A stretch of 64,000 bases of DNA from Litoribrevibacter albus (GCF_030159995.1 NZ_BSNM01000016.1:558001-622000); one strand, 5' to 3'; shown: positions 21,264 through 32,657, counted from the stretch's first letter. Made by a program: numbers and translations. Notes: a model not told the origin generated them from the letters alone.

Positions 21264-22712
21264 CTATCTTTCCCAAAAGTCAGGAATAAATAACACCAGT
21301 ACGGTAAAGATTTCCAAACGACCCAGTAGCATGGCGGCGCTTAAAATCCACTTGGCGGCATCGTTAATTTCTCCGTAATTGGCTGCCACTTCGCCTAGGC
21401 CAGGACCGAGGTTGTTGATACAGGCGCCAACGGCTGACCAGGCGGTCACCATGTCTAAACCTGTCATCAATAGCATGATTTGCAAGCCAATGAAGGTAAT
21501 GATGTACACAGAGAAGAAACCCCAAACAGCTTCAATCACGCGATCAGGAACCGGTTTGCGACCAATTTTAATCGGGATAACGGCACTTGGGTGCAGTAGA
21601 CGACGAATTTCTCGTAAACCTTGTTTAATGACCAGTAGGATACGAATTACTTTCATCCCGCCGCCGGTTGATCCGGCGCAGCCACCCATGAATGCCATGG
21701 AAAATAGAAGGAAAGGAAGGTAACTCGGCCAGTTGGAAAAATCATCAATACCAAATCCAGTGGTCGTTGCGACAGAAACCACTTCAAACAAAGCTCTGCT
21801 CCAGGCAACACTTTCAGGATAGGCTCTGGTGGCTGCCAGTGTTAAGCCGGTGACCAAGACAGCGCCAAATAGAATGGCTAAAAAGAAACGGGTTTCAGGG
21901 TCTTTCCAGTAATAAATAAGGGTATTTCTGCGCCAGGAGAGGAAGTGCAAACTAAAGTTAATAGCGGATACGATCATGAAGAAGACGCAGATTAGCTCGA
22001 TGGCCTGACTGTCAAAATACCCGATACTCGCATCATGGGTTGAGAAGCCGCCAATCGCGACAGTAGCAAAGCTGTGACAGATCGCGTCAAACGCGCTCAT
22101 TCCTGCCAGCCAATAGCCCACAGCACAACTGATTGTCAGTGACAGGTAGATATACCATAACGCCTTTGCGGTTTCGGTAATGCGAGGAGTTAGCTTGGAA
22201 TCCTTCATTGGTCCCGGCGTTTCTGCTCGGTATAACTGCATTCCCCCGATGCCCAGCATAGGCAGGATAGCAACGGCCAATACAATGATACCCATACCGC
22301 CCAGCCATTGCAGTTGTTGGCGATAAAATAAGATGGAATGAGGAAGGTCATCAAGGCCAACAATCACTGTGGCCCCTGTTGTGGTTAGACCTGACAGGGA
22401 TTCGAAAAAGGCATCGGTAAATGAAAGACCGGGGTGGTCAGACAGCATCAGTGGGAAGGCCCCGAACAGCGCCAGTACCAACCAGAACATCAGGGTCACC
22501 ATGAATCCGTCGCGCACGGACAGTTCTTTGCGATGACGACGCGCAGGATACCAGAGCATAAATCCGGCAATGACGTTAATGCCAAAGGCGATTCCGAAGG
22601 ATTTCACTCCACCGTCGCCATAGATCAAAGCTACTAAAATGGGGGGCAGCATCGCTAAGCTGAAGATCATCAACAAGATGCCTAAGATTCGCGAAGTCAG
22701 CACTAAATGCAT
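21264..22712 (-). CDS. trkH: Trk potassium uptake system membrane protein TrkH
   Basis: The 482-residue protein has the four pore repeats of the Trk/Ktr/HKT superfamily, with filter loops visible at LSGLTTTGATVIVG, FATVAIGGFSTHDAS, VSVATTTGFGIDDF and GACINNLGPGLGEV. It forms the K+-translocating subunit in the inner membrane and is gated by TrkA. It lies 35 bp downstream of trkA in the same direction. Many hydrophobic helices are apparent, starting with LTSRILGILLMIFSLAMLPP. Confidence 0.95.
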   Translation of the reverse strand: MHLVLTSRILGILLMIFSLAMLPPILVALIYGDGGVKSFGIAFGINVIAGFMLWYPARRHRKELSVRDGFMVTLMFWLVLALFGAFPLMLSDHPGLSFTDAFFESLSGLTTTGATVIVGLDDLPHSILFYRQQLQWLGGMGIIVLAVAILPMLGIGGMQLYRAETPGPMKDSKLTPRITETAKALWYIYLSLTISCAVGYWLAGMSAFDAICHSFATVAIGGFSTHDASIGYFDSQAIELICVFFMIVSAINFSLHFLSWRRNTLIYYWKDPETRFFLAILFGAVLVTGLTLAATRAYPESVAWSRALFEVVSVATTTGFGIDDFSNWPSYLPFLLFSMAFMGGCAGSTGGGMKVIRILLVIKQGLREIRRLLHPSAVIPIKIGRKPVPDRVIEAVWGFFSVYIITFIGLQIMLLMTGLDMVTAWSAVGACINNLGPGLGEVAANYGEINDAAKWILSAAMLLGRLEIFTVLVLFIPDFWER

Positions 22713-22747
22713 AAGTCAGCCTGTGTCTCTTTGTGTTAACGATCTGC

Positions 22748-24124
22748 TTAGAAGAACATGAACGAAGGTTGGAATAAGCGCTCGACTTCCGGCACTTTTC
22801 GTTTATCCACCAGGAACAAGATTACGTGATCGTTTTGTTCGATGACGGTATCGTGGTGGGCGATGATCACTTCTTCATCCCGAACGATGGCGCCGATGGT
22901 TGTCCCTTCGGGCAGTTTGATGTCTTCGATGGCGCGGCCGACTACTCTGGAAGAGCGTTTATCGCCATGTGCGATCGCTTCAATCGCCTCTGCTGCACCT
23001 CTTCGTAGTGAGTGAGCACTTACTACGTCACCTCGTCGGATTTTACTGAGAACACTGCCGATGGTGCTGTTCTGAGGCGATATCGCTACATCAATGGCAC
23101 CGCCTTGTACCAGATCAACATAAGCCGGATTGTTGATCAAGGCCATGACTTTTCGGGCGCCAAGACGTTTGGCTAATAAGCATGACATGATGTTGGCTTC
23201 GTCTTCATTGGTCAGAGCACAGAACACATCCGTTTCTTCGATATTCTCTTCAAGAAGGAGTTCTTGGTTGGAGGCATCGCCGTGTAAAACAATGGTTTTG
23301 TGCAGCGTGTTGGAGAGGTATTCACAACGATCGTAATTACGTTCGATTAATCGGACCCGATACATGTTCTCGATGTCTTTCGCGAGTCGTTCTCCGATGT
23401 TACCACCTCCGGCGATGGTAATGCGCTTGTAGGAACCTTCCAGTTCCCGCATTTCACTCATCACATCCCGAATGTGTGAACGGGCTGCAATAAAGAAGAT
23501 TTCATCGTCTTCCTGGATGATGGTGTCGCCATGCGGAATGATCGGACTGTCTTTTCGGAAAATCGCGGCCACTCGGGTGTCGATGTTGGGCATGTGCTCA
23601 CGAATGTCTTTCAATTCATGCCCTACCAATGGGCCACCCTTACGGGTTTTGACGGCCACGAGCTGAACTTTCTTATCCGCAAAATCAAGCACCTGAAGTG
23701 CGTCCGGGTATTGCAGTAGTCGCTTGACGTGGTTGGTCACCGCTTTTTCAGGACTGATCATGTGATCCACAGGGAAGGCTTCTTTCTTAAACAGCGCTTC
23801 CTTGAGGTTGGTGTAGTTGGAGGATCGTACGCGGGCAATTTTGTTGGGGGTTCTGAATAAGGAGTAGGCTACCTGACAGGCCACCATATTGATCTCATCA
23901 GAGTTGGTGACGGCAATCAGCATATCCGCATCTTCGGCACCGGCTTGTTTTAATACATTGGGGTGACACCCCATACCCTGAGTGGTGCTGATATCCAGCT
24001 TGGATTGAAGATCTTTTAACCGACCCGCGTCGAGATCGACAACGGTAATATCCTTATCTTCACTGGCCAAGGTGGCTGCAAGTGTGCCACCAACCTGACC
24101 GGCTCCCAAAATGATGATTTTCAT
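22748..24124 (-). CDS. trkA: Trk system potassium transporter regulatory subunit TrkA
   Basis: This 458-residue cytoplasmic protein binds NAD(H) and nucleotides and gates TrkH. It has two tandem RCK units. Each begins with a Rossmann motif ([16 protein letters not shown] at residue 1 and [15 protein letters not shown] at about residue 233), and each is followed by a TrkA-C domain. The ends of the N-domains carry acidic residues typical of NAD binding ([11 protein letters not shown]). Its order after rsmB and before trkH is the common gammaproteobacterial arrangement. Confidence 0.96.
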   Translation of the reverse strand: MKIIILGAGQVGGTLAATLASEDKDITVVDLDAGRLKDLQSKLDISTTQGMGCHPNVLKQAGAEDADMLIAVTNSDEINMVACQVAYSLFRTPNKIARVRSSNYTNLKEALFKKEAFPVDHMISPEKAVTNHVKRLLQYPDALQVLDFADKKVQLVAVKTRKGGPLVGHELKDIREHMPNIDTRVAAIFRKDSPIIPHGDTIIQEDDEIFFIAARSHIRDVMSEMRELEGSYKRITIAGGGNIGERLAKDIENMYRVRLIERNYDRCEYLSNTLHKTIVLHGDASNQELLLEENIEETDVFCALTNEDEANIMSCLLAKRLGARKVMALINNPAYVDLVQGGAIDVAISPQNSTIGSVLSKIRRGDVVSAHSLRRGAAEAIEAIAHGDKRSSRVVGRAIEDIKLPEGTTIGAIVRDEEVIIAHHDTVIEQNDHVILFLVDKRKVPEVERLFQPSFMFF

Positions 24125-24282
24125 AGGGGTGAATGCCCGGGCTATTAAATTCTTTGTACTGGCTTGGTCTTTCTACACTGTATGATCCAAGCGGCATAAG
24201 GGCAAACATTTTACTCAGATTGTTTTCAAAAGAAACAAGGAGATTAGAGGAAACACTCTATTTTCGGCGTCTTGCTGATACT

Positions 24283-24307
24283 GCTCAGGGTAATGGATAC
24301 CCTGAGC
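24283..24307. terminator. Stem-loop after rsmB
   Basis: A perfect 10-bp inverted repeat (GCTCAGGGTA/TACCCTGAGC) with a five-base loop lies three bases beyond the rsmB stop on the minus strand. No T-tract follows, so it may stabilise the mRNA end or pause polymerase rather than terminate on its own. Confidence 0.5.
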
Positions 24308-24309
24308 GA

Positions 24310-25623
24310 TTAGTCTTTGACCAGTTTTGCGTAATAGAAGCCATCGTGGCCGGCGGTTGTTTCGGAGTGTTGTTCCGGTAGAAACTGCCAACCGTGTTCT
24401 TGAGCAAAGCCGATAGGAAGCTGTAATGGAACGGATGTGGCATCGTTAGATTGTTTCAGAAAGCGATCAATGACCTGTTCATTCTCCGTCGGTAGAATCG
24501 AGCAGGTGGCGTACAGCAAGGTACCGCCTTTTTTGAGTAACGGCCACAAGGCAAGCAATAACTGCAGTTGGGTATCCGCCAGTGCGTTGATGTCTTCCGG
24601 TCGGCGAAGGTATTTGATGTCCGGGTGACGTCGAACCACCCCGGTCGCCGAACAAGGAGCGTCCAGCAGGATACGATCAAACGGTTGACCATCCCACCAG
24701 GATTCGGTTTGACTGACGTCCCCTGCAATCAATTCGGCGGAAAGGTTCAATCGGCTTAAGTTCTGTTCGACTCGCTTGAGACGGTCTGCTTCCAAATCAA
24801 TGGCCACCATAGAAGCAAGTTCGGGTTCGGCTTCCAACATTGCACAGGTTTTCCCGCCTGGAGCACAACAGGCATCAAGTACTCGCTGGTTTGATTCAAG
24901 CTCGATCAATTGGCTGGCAAATTGGGCTGCGCTGTCTTGAACTGAGAAGGTACCGTCGTCAAATCCGGGCAATTGCGTGATATCCACCGCCTGATTAAGG
25001 GTAATGAAGCCGGTCTGGTCAGATCGTTGAAATTCAATGCCGGTTTGAGTGAGTTGATCCGCGTACTCTTCGATAGACGATTTCAGGGGATTCACTCGTA
25101 GGGTCACTGCAGGCTGACTGTTACTGGCTTGGTAAACGGCCTCTTTTTGTTCCGGCCAGAATTTTTTTACCCGCTTTGCCAACCAGCCAGGAAACGCACT
25201 GTGGAAACAAATGTCGTTATCCAGCGTTTCAAAGATCTTTGCCTGATCCCGTTGATAGTTGCGTAGGACACCGTTAACCAGTGCTTTCGCCCAGGATTTT
25301 TTGAGGCTTAACGTTGCGTCTACCGTGTTGTTAATGGCGGCATGATCTGCCGTACGCATGAAATCCAGTTGATAGAGCCCCAACAGAATCAACGCATAGA
25401 CGTCTTTATCTTTTTCTTTCAGCGGCTTATCTAACAGCTGTTGTGCAATTCTTTCTAAGCGGGGTCCTTGGCGGAAGGTACCCAAGATCAGTTGATGCGC
25501 TAAACCTCGTTCCGATGGATCCAGATTGGATAACATAGGTTCCAGCGTCTGGGAGAGGCTGCCCTGCCCTTTCAGGATCGGAGCAATCAGTAGAGCACAT
25601 TTCGCGAGTAAAGCGTGTTTCAT
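24310..25623 (-). CDS. rsmB: 16S rRNA (cytosine(967)-C(5))-methyltransferase RsmB
   Basis: The 437-residue protein methylates C967 of 16S rRNA using S-adenosylmethionine. An N-terminal NusB-like RNA-binding domain spans about 1-140. The methyltransferase domain shows QDSAAQFASQL, the SAM motif VLDACCAPGGKTCAMLE, ILLDAPCSATGVVRRHPDIK with one catalytic cysteine, and YATCSILPTENEQV with the second. It follows fmt by 20 bp, as in the classical def-fmt-rsmB cluster. Confidence 0.95.
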   Translation of the reverse strand: MKHALLAKCALLIAPILKGQGSLSQTLEPMLSNLDPSERGLAHQLILGTFRQGPRLERIAQQLLDKPLKEKDKDVYALILLGLYQLDFMRTADHAAINNTVDATLSLKKSWAKALVNGVLRNYQRDQAKIFETLDNDICFHSAFPGWLAKRVKKFWPEQKEAVYQASNSQPAVTLRVNPLKSSIEEYADQLTQTGIEFQRSDQTGFITLNQAVDITQLPGFDDGTFSVQDSAAQFASQLIELESNQRVLDACCAPGGKTCAMLEAEPELASMVAIDLEADRLKRVEQNLSRLNLSAELIAGDVSQTESWWDGQPFDRILLDAPCSATGVVRRHPDIKYLRRPEDINALADTQLQLLLALWPLLKKGGTLLYATCSILPTENEQVIDRFLKQSNDATSVPLQLPIGFAQEHGWQFLPEQHSETTAGHDGFYYAKLVKD

Positions 25624-25643
25624 GTCGGCAGGCTCAGGATCAA

Positions 25644-26594
25644 TTAAGCAAACGTGTTTTTCTGGGCGAATAAGTCTTTATTGCCATTCAGGATTTGTTC
25701 TGCCGTCATGGCTTTCTTACCTGGCAACTGCAATTTCTCAAGACATACAACGCCGTCTCCGGTCGCCACATATATGCCTTGCTTATCACTTCCGATTACT
25801 GTGCCCGCCTCAGCTGAAGTGGTTTGATCCGAGACAGAGGCTTGATGAATGCGAATGTTCTGCTCGTCCATAAAGGTATAAGCGGAAGGCCAAGGAAACA
25901 GCCCCCGGACTTTACGAGCGATGTTCTCGGCAGTGTCGCTCCAATCGATCTTACCTTCTTCTTTGGTGAGCTTGTGTGCGTAATTCGCTTGAGCGTCCTC
26001 TTGAGGCTCAGCTGTCAAAGCCCCTTCCTTTAGCTGCGCTACAGCGTCCACAAGTAAACTTCCACCTTGTTGTGCGAGCTTGTCATGCAGGCTGGCGCTG
26101 GTGTCGGTGTCGAGAATGTCCGTGTAGGCTTTGGCCAACATGTCGCCTGTGTCCAAGCCTACGTCCATTTGCATAATGGTAATGCCGGTTTGCTGATCAC
26201 CCGCCAAAAGAGCCCGATGAATCGGTGCAGCACCACGCCAACGAGGAAGAATGGATGCGTGAACATTAATGCAACCCAGCCTTGGAGTGTCCAATACCGC
26301 TTTCGGAAGAATCAAACCATAGGCGGCAACCACCATTAGATCTGCGTCTAACGCAGCTAACTCGGCTCGATCTGCTTCGTCTTTGAAGTTCAATGGCTGG
26401 TATACCGGAATGTCTGCTTCCAATGCCACTTCTTTAACCGGGCTTGGTTTTAACTTATGACCTCGTCCTGCGGGACGATCGGGCTGAGTATAAACCGCAA
26501 TGACCTCATCCGGGCCTTCCAATAAGGCTTTTAATGATTCAGCCGCAAATTCTGGTGTGCCGGCAAAAATGATTTTTAATGGCTGAGCAGACAT
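25644..26594 (-). CDS. fmt: Methionyl-tRNA formyltransferase
   Basis: The 316-residue enzyme formylates initiator Met-tRNA using 10-formyltetrahydrofolate. It starts [20 protein letters not shown]. The catalytic region has [21 protein letters not shown], with the Asn-His pair of the family, and [16 protein letters not shown]. The C-terminal OB-fold-like domain (about 205-316) binds tRNA. It lies between def and rsmB, so the formylation and deformylation enzymes are encoded side by side. Confidence 0.96.
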   Translation of the reverse strand: MSAQPLKIIFAGTPEFAAESLKALLEGPDEVIAVYTQPDRPAGRGHKLKPSPVKEVALEADIPVYQPLNFKDEADRAELAALDADLMVVAAYGLILPKAVLDTPRLGCINVHASILPRWRGAAPIHRALLAGDQQTGITIMQMDVGLDTGDMLAKAYTDILDTDTSASLHDKLAQQGGSLLVDAVAQLKEGALTAEPQEDAQANYAHKLTKEEGKIDWSDTAENIARKVRGLFPWPSAYTFMDEQNIRIHQASVSDQTTSAEAGTVIGSDKQGIYVATGDGVVCLEKLQLPGKKAMTAEQILNGNKDLFAQKNTFA

Positions 26595-26637
26595 GAGATT
26601 CCTAAGCGAAGAGTTGATGTTGAATGAATAAACCCTG

Positions 26638-26667
26638 AAATAAATAAAGCCAAAGAGACTCTTTGGC
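26638..26667 (-). terminator. Terminator between def and fmt
   Basis: A perfect 9-bp inverted repeat GCCAAAGAG/CTCTTTGGC around one base is followed on the minus strand by the T-rich TTTATTTATTT. It would attenuate read-through from def into fmt. Confidence 0.7.
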
Positions 26668-26705
26668 CAGATTTATCGCGTTCAATGCTGAAACAAGTTA
26701 AGAGA

Positions 26706-27221
26706 TTACGCTTTTTTTGCTTGGCGCTTATGCTCTTTTTCCAACTTGCTTTTAATGCGGTTACGCTTCAGTGGAGACAAATAGTCTACGAACAGCTTGC
26801 CGTTGAGATGATCCATTTCATGTTGGATACACACCGCCAGTAAACCGGTGGCTTCCATTTCAAAAGGCTCGCCATCGCGACCAATCGCATTGACACGAAC
26901 GTGTGCAGTACGGGTCACCTCCTCATAGAAACCGGGGACAGATAAGCAGCCCTCCTGCATGGTTTCAGGGTCGCCATTCAACACCTCAACCGATGGATTA
27001 ATAAAAACCAGCGGTTCATTTTTCTCTTCTGACACATCTATGACTACAATTTGTTTGTGCACATCGACTTGCGTTGCTGCCAAGCCAATGCCTGGTGCGT
27101 CGTACATGGTCTCAAACATATCATCGATGATCTGACGGATTTCATCGTTTACATCGTCCACTGGTGTGGCGATGGTGCGTAATCTTTTATCTGGGAATTC
27201 TAAAATTGTGAGCTTTGACAT
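26706..27221 (-). CDS. def: Peptide deformylase
   Basis: The 171-residue metalloenzyme removes the formyl group from nascent proteins. The three family motifs are present: [10 protein letters not shown] (motif 1), EGCLSVPG (motif 2, with a metal-binding Cys) and the HExxH-type motif [19 protein letters not shown] (motif 3). The C-terminus is basic, as usual. It is the first gene of the def-fmt-rsmB-trkA-trkH series and is divergent from the LysM gene across about 190 bp. Confidence 0.97.
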   Translation of the reverse strand: MSKLTILEFPDKRLRTIATPVDDVNDEIRQIIDDMFETMYDAPGIGLAATQVDVHKQIVVIDVSEEKNEPLVFINPSVEVLNGDPETMQEGCLSVPGFYEEVTRTAHVRVNAIGRDGEPFEMEATGLLAVCIQHEMDHLNGKLFVDYLSPLKRNRIKSKLEKEHKRQAKKA

Positions 27222-27407
27222 AACTAGATTTTAAATTAGGTAGTAAATCTGTAGATTTGGCTGCTAATATTAAGCAATGCCGTAATCTTTCGCGCTATCT
27301 GGTTTGGATTAGAAGCTATTTTAGCAAGAACTCTAACAAAAAGCGCTGGTGGCAAAGTATTCATTTGTATGAATCTCATCCACTCGACAACAATAAGGAC
27401 AATTGAA

Positions 27408-28454
27408 ATGCGAAACAGGCTTCTCACTGTTGCCCTTGGGTGTTTTATTAGCCTATTTGCAATGGCAGCGGATCTGGCTGCGCAAAACCCTTTAAAAGAA
27501 GGTCACCCTGATAAATACATAGTGATCAAAGGGGATACACTCTGGGGAATCTCAGAGAAGTTTCTGGACAGCCCCTGGTTGTGGCCTGAGATTTGGCATG
27601 TAAACCCTCAAATTGAAAACCCTCACCTGATTTTTCCGGGTGACACTATCGGGCTTGTGTACATAGATGGCAAAACCAAGTTAACGGTATTGCGTCGTGG
27701 TGCTCAGGGTCGAACCGTCAAACTAACGCCAACTGCTCGCATTACACCGATTGATACGGCCATTCCTTCCATCCCGATGGATGCGATTGATAGCTTTATC
27801 AAGAACAACCGTATTGTCGATGAAAAGCAGCTGTTAAAAGCGCCTTATGTGATTTCAGGTGAAGAAGGTCAGTTGATTGGTGGTAAAGACGATCGTGTTT
27901 ATGCACGTGGTGTCTTTAATGAGAAACCGTTGAAGCGTTATGGCATCTATCGCGGCGGTCAGCAGTATGTTGATCCGGTTACCAAAGAATTGTTGGGTTA
28001 TGAAGCGCTCGATATTGGTTCAGCGAAAGTAACTGCCCAAAATAATGATGTTTTGACGCTGTTGTTAACAGATACCAATCAGGACATCCGCATCGGTGAC
28101 CGCTTGTTGGAAGCTGAAGAAACCAAATTGGAAACGGTTTTCCATCCAAGCAGTCCGGAACAGGAAATTCGTGGTCACATTATCGCTGTTCCAGGTGGTG
28201 TTAGTCAGATTGGTCAGTTTGACGTAGTAGTGATCAACAAAGGTGAGCGTGAAAAAATTAAGCCAGGTAACGTGCTAGCGATTTATCGTAAAGGTGCCTT
28301 GGTGAAAGATCCGTTTGCTAAGGAAACTGTCGAACTGCCTGCGGAACGTGCAGGTCTGCTGATGATCTTCCGTGTGTTCGATAAAGTAAGTTATGGCTTG
28401 GTGCTTCGTTCTAAGCGCGTGCTTTCATTGCTGGATGAAGTGCGTAATCCGTAA
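27408..28454 (+). CDS. LysM peptidoglycan-binding-domain protein
   Basis: From ATG 27408, with AAGGA nine bases upstream, the product is 348 residues and opens with a signal peptide (MRNRLLTVALGCFISLFAMA). A LysM domain follows at about residues 35-85 (YIVIKGDTLWGISEKFLDSP, then PQIENPHLIFPGDTIGL). The rest is a conserved region of unknown fold containing KYGIYR-like segments. LysM binds peptidoglycan glycans, so a periplasmic cell-wall role is likely. Homologues lie upstream of dprA in many gammaproteobacteria. A reading from 27369 would add 13 residues and spoil the signal peptide. Confidence 0.85.
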   Translation: MRNRLLTVALGCFISLFAMAADLAAQNPLKEGHPDKYIVIKGDTLWGISEKFLDSPWLWPEIWHVNPQIENPHLIFPGDTIGLVYIDGKTKLTVLRRGAQGRTVKLTPTARITPIDTAIPSIPMDAIDSFIKNNRIVDEKQLLKAPYVISGEEGQLIGGKDDRVYARGVFNEKPLKRYGIYRGGQQYVDPVTKELLGYEALDIGSAKVTAQNNDVLTLLLTDTNQDIRIGDRLLEAEETKLETVFHPSSPEQEIRGHIIAVPGGVSQIGQFDVVVINKGEREKIKPGNVLAIYRKGALVKDPFAKETVELPAERAGLLMIFRVFDKVSYGLVLRSKRVLSLLDEVRNP

Positions 28455-28526
28455 GGTCTGATTGATAAGAGATCAGCCGATCAGGACATAAGCTGAACAG
28501 CGATCATTCCTAGGAATGACTTTCAT

Positions 28527-28561
28527 AAAAAAACCGAGGATTAACGTCCTCGGTTTTTTTA
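28527..28561 (+). terminator. Rho-independent terminator after the LysM gene
   Basis: A-tract, 8-bp stem ACCGAGGA/TCCTCGGT, then seven T residues, about 70 bp after the stop codon. Confidence 0.9.
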
Positions 28562-28632
28562 TACCATAAAGAAATTGCTTAGTCTGGAGGATTCACTATC
28601 GACTAGCCTAGTTATGGAATGTGGTCGCGCCT

Positions 28633-29955
28633 ATGGATCAAAACCCTCTGCACCCTGAACTTTCTCTAGAGGCTCTTTCCCAAGAGACGGTTTCTCAAGG
28701 CTCTGCTTCACAACGTGCTGTTTCTCCAAGTACTATCTCTCAACGAACTTTGGACTGGCTAACGCTGAGCTTAATTCCAGGGCTGTCCAGCCGGACGCTG
28801 ATTAAATTACGGCAGGTTTATGCTGAGCCTGGCCAGCTCATCTCGGTGATTCGGGACGGTGAGTGGCGGCACCTGCCCTTCCAAAAAGCCGCTAAAGATT
28901 GGCTGACGACTCATAGTTCACGTCTGGGTCAGGTGTTTGAGGATCAAATTGAGAAAACCTTAGTCTGGTTAGAAAGTGGAGGCTTCCTACTGGATTGGCA
29001 AAGTCCGGAATACCCTTCGATGTTGCAGGAAATCTATGATCCGCCGGTGCTTTTGTATGGATTAGGGCAACCTCATTGTTTACAAGAACACCAGTCATTA
29101 GCGATGGTTGGTAGTCGCAAGGCCACTCGATACGGTATTGAACTGGCCAATGAATTTGCCTATCAGTTGGGGCACTTAGGGTGGCAGGTGGTTTCTGGTT
29201 TGGCTTTGGGGATTGACGGTGCCGCGCATCAGGGCGCATTACAGGCAGTTCAGGAAGGTGCCTGCGTCTCAACCGTGGCTGTGGTGGCTACTGGCTTGGA
29301 TCAAACCTACCCTGCCAGCCATCGGCAATTAAAGGAGCAGATCATCGAAAGTGGCTGTGTGATCAGTGAGTATCCGCTGGGCACCCTGCCAAAAGCGAAC
29401 TTCTTTCCTCGTCGGAATCGGATTATCAGCGGCTTGTGTCATGGCGTGTTGGTGGTTGAAGCCAGTGAAAAGAGTGGTTCTTTGGTGTCGGCCCGATGTG
29501 CTCTGGAGCAAAACCGTGATGTATTTGCGATTCCTGGTGCATTAAATAACCCTCAGGCGGTGGGATGTCATAGCCTTATTCAACAAGGCGCAAAGCTGGT
29601 GACCTGTGTTGAAGATATTTTGGAAGAATACACAACGACCTCTACTCCTCAGTCTCCAAAAGCTGCTGTAAATCTGAAGAAGGCAATCCCGAAGGTAGCT
29701 CAGGGCGTCGTTTCTTCTCAGCCGGATCTGTTGGACGATCGCTCTCAGAGTGCGGCTCACAATCCTTTACCTTCGGATTCTCTGGAGTCTCAGGACCCCG
29801 TCCTGGCGGCCATCGGGAATCACATCGCCACAGCGGATGAATTGATCATCAGAACCGGGTTAACCTGGCCCGAGCTAAGTCAGAAACTGTTAACGCTTGA
29901 GTTGGCGGGATTGATTCTTTCAACTCAGGGTGGTTATTCGTTGAAAACCAACTAA
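28633..29955 (+). CDS. dprA: DNA-processing protein DprA (Smf) with N-terminal pentapeptide repeats
   Basis: DprA protects incoming single-stranded DNA and loads RecA during natural transformation. I choose ATG 28633; a GTG at 28621 is badly placed relative to GGAA. The protein is about 440 residues. After about 15 residues come five tandem pentapeptides of the form xSQxx (LSQET, VSQGS, ASQRA, VSPST, ISQRT) before the SAM-like region. The Rossmann core follows (LAMVGSRKATRYGIELAN, VSGLALGIDGAAHQGAL, FPRRNRIISGL), then a Ser/Pro-rich linker and a winged-helix end (ELIIRTGLTWPELSQKLLTL). Confidence 0.94.
   Translation: MDQNPLHPELSLEALSQETVSQGSASQRAVSPSTISQRTLDWLTLSLIPGLSSRTLIKLRQVYAEPGQLISVIRDGEWRHLPFQKAAKDWLTTHSSRLGQVFEDQIEKTLVWLESGGFLLDWQSPEYPSMLQEIYDPPVLLYGLGQPHCLQEHQSLAMVGSRKATRYGIELANEFAYQLGHLGWQVVSGLALGIDGAAHQGALQAVQEGACVSTVAVVATGLDQTYPASHRQLKEQIIESGCVISEYPLGTLPKANFFPRRNRIISGLCHGVLVVEASEKSGSLVSARCALEQNRDVFAIPGALNNPQAVGCHSLIQQGAKLVTCVEDILEEYTTTSTPQSPKAAVNLKKAIPKVAQGVVSSQPDLLDDRSQSAAHNPLPSDSLESQDPVLAAIGNHIATADELIIRTGLTWPELSQKLLTLELAGLILSTQGGYSLKTN
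28675..28749 (+). repeat. Five in-frame 15-bp repeats in the dprA start
   Basis: Five consecutive 15-bp units encode LSQET/VSQGS/ASQRA/VSPST/ISQRT. The second codon is always Ser and the third is Gln in four of five units. The period is a multiple of three, so copy-number changes would keep the frame. Confidence 0.75.
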
Positions 29956-30079
29956 TTTTTTTATGTAGGCTTGCAGCTTGCTTCTGGTCATCGGACAATG
30001 CGATCCCGATTAATAAGCGTCAGAACCAAGGTTCTGGCGAATGTGTTGGCTTCTTTAACTTCTCGGTGAGAAAGACGTT

Positions 30080-30643
30080 ATGTATGTATCTCCTGTTCAT
30101 TTGGGACTGGCTGCAAGAGCCATTGAGAATGGTGGTGTGATTGCCTATCCAACCGAAGCGGTCTGGGGGCTTGGATGTGATCCCTGGAACGATCAGGCTG
30201 TGCTGAAGGTACTGCAAATGAAACAGCGGCCTTGGCAGAAGGGACTGATTTTGGTGGCGTCCGATATGATGCAGGTCGCGCCACTGTTGGATCATCTGAC
30301 CAAAACACAGTTGTCCAAGTTAGAGATGAGTTGGCCGGGGCCTGTCACCTGGGTATTGCCTGATCCTGAAGGCTGGGTTCCTGAGTGGAGTCGTGGTGAG
30401 CATGCTTCGGTGGCAATTCGGGTATCGGCACATCCTTTAATTCAACAGCTGTGTGCTCGCATCGGCCGACCTATTATTTCGACCTCTGCTAACCTGGCTG
30501 GTCGGGAGCCTGCAAGAACCAAACAGCAGTTAGACGCTCGTCTATACCATTATCTGGATTATGTGATGCCCGGTGAAACGCAGGGGTTGTCGCAACCGTC
30601 GGTGATTCGGGATGTGTTAACCGATCAAGTGTACCGGGCTTAA
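30080..30643 (+). CDS. tsaC: L-threonylcarbamoyladenylate synthase TsaC (YrdC/Sua5 domain)
   Basis: This 187-residue YrdC-fold protein makes threonylcarbamoyl-AMP from threonine, bicarbonate and ATP, the first step of t6A modification at position 37 of ANN-decoding tRNAs. Signatures are GGVIAYPTEAVWGLGCDPWN (about 15-34), LQMKQRPWQKGLILVASD with the KR(P)xxKG-type nucleotide-binding motif, PGPVTWVLP, VAIRVSAHP and IISTSANLAGREPA. The length fits the short TsaC form without a Sua5 domain. It lies between dprA and hemF, the classical arrangement. Confidence 0.95.
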   Translation: MYVSPVHLGLAARAIENGGVIAYPTEAVWGLGCDPWNDQAVLKVLQMKQRPWQKGLILVASDMMQVAPLLDHLTKTQLSKLEMSWPGPVTWVLPDPEGWVPEWSRGEHASVAIRVSAHPLIQQLCARIGRPIISTSANLAGREPARTKQQLDARLYHYLDYVMPGETQGLSQPSVIRDVLTDQVYRA

Positions 30644-30679
30644 TTCAGGACACTGTTCGCTCAGTATCTTCTCTAGACT

Positions 30680-30706
30680 AAGCATCCGAACACCGAGGAT
30701 GCTTTT
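30680..30706 (+). terminator. Terminator-like hairpin after tsaC
   Basis: The stem AAGCATCC/GGATGCTT with a nine-base loop is followed by a short T-run, about 36 bp after tsaC. Confidence 0.6.
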
Positions 30707-30771
30707 ACAACGCGGTTCTGCAGAGTTCTTTTTCTGCGAGGGTTTGCGTACACTAGTTTCAATTTTAATAA

Positions 30772-31701
<930 letters not shown>

Positions 31702-31728
31702 ATTCCCAAGCGCGAGTAAGGCAGTTGA

Positions 31729-32562
31729 ATGAGTAATAAAGACGTATACGCAGTGATCGGTTCACCGATCAAGCACAGTAAATCGCCCTGGATTCACACC
31801 CTGTTTGCCGAAGTGACTCAGGAACCGGTGGAATATAAAGCGGTGTTGGGAAATGAGCAGGACTTTGCCGGATCGGTGGATGCGTTCAGAGCCGAAGGTG
31901 GCTTAGGTTTGAACGTAACGGTTCCGTTCAAGCAAGATGCGTTCAATTACGCGACGGAACATTCAGAGCGTGCTAAACGAGCTGGTGCGGTGAATACCCT
32001 GGTGTTCCGTGAGGATGGCAGCGTGCTTGCCGACAATACCGATGGAGTTGGTATTGTTCGGGACATTACCAAAAACCACGGCTTTAATATTCAAGGCCAG
32101 CGGGTTTTGATCCTGGGGGCCGGAGGTGCGGTACGAGGCATTCTCGAACCTTTGCTGAGTGAACAGCCTTCAGCAGTGGTGATTGCTAACCGAACTGTCA
32201 GTAAGGCAGAGGAACTGGCTCAGGACTTCGCTGACTTGGGCTCCGTATCGGCCTGTGGTTTTGTGGATGTTGAAGGTGCGTTTGATTTAATCATCAATGG
32301 CACATCCGCCAGCTTGTCCGGTGAACTGCCTCCGGTACCTGAAACCGTGATTCAATCGTCTACCGTATGTTACGACATGATGTACGGCGCCGAGATGACG
32401 GTGTTTAATCAGTGGGCGCAAAAACAAGGCGCCAGTCAGGTAATTGATGGTTTGGGGATGTTGGTTGAGCAAGCCGCTGAGTCTTTCTTTATCTGGCGAG
32501 GTGTTCGCCCTGACACCACGCCAGTGTTAACGGCGTTAAGAGACAGCCTGAAACAGGGTTGA
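31729..32562 (+). CDS. aroE: Shikimate dehydrogenase (NADP+)
   Basis: The 277-residue enzyme reduces 3-dehydroshikimate in aromatic amino acid synthesis. It starts [20 protein letters not shown], with the substrate-binding Ser-Lys-Ser region, and has [11 protein letters not shown] with the catalytic lysine. It continues with [17 protein letters not shown], the NADP-binding [14 protein letters not shown] followed by [12 protein letters not shown], and ends with [19 protein letters not shown]. It forms the last gene of the dprA-tsaC-hemF-aroE series. Confidence 0.97.
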   Translation: MSNKDVYAVIGSPIKHSKSPWIHTLFAEVTQEPVEYKAVLGNEQDFAGSVDAFRAEGGLGLNVTVPFKQDAFNYATEHSERAKRAGAVNTLVFREDGSVLADNTDGVGIVRDITKNHGFNIQGQRVLILGAGGAVRGILEPLLSEQPSAVVIANRTVSKAEELAQDFADLGSVSACGFVDVEGAFDLIINGTSASLSGELPPVPETVIQSSTVCYDMMYGAEMTVFNQWAQKQGASQVIDGLGMLVEQAAESFFIWRGVRPDTTPVLTALRDSLKQG

Positions 32563-32657
32563 TTGTTTTTAACGCAGGTTCTCTGGCTAACGTATGTTTT
32601 CAATAAGAAATGTCTGCCGTTAGCCGGATACACTGAGGAATTAGTCACCTTGATTTG

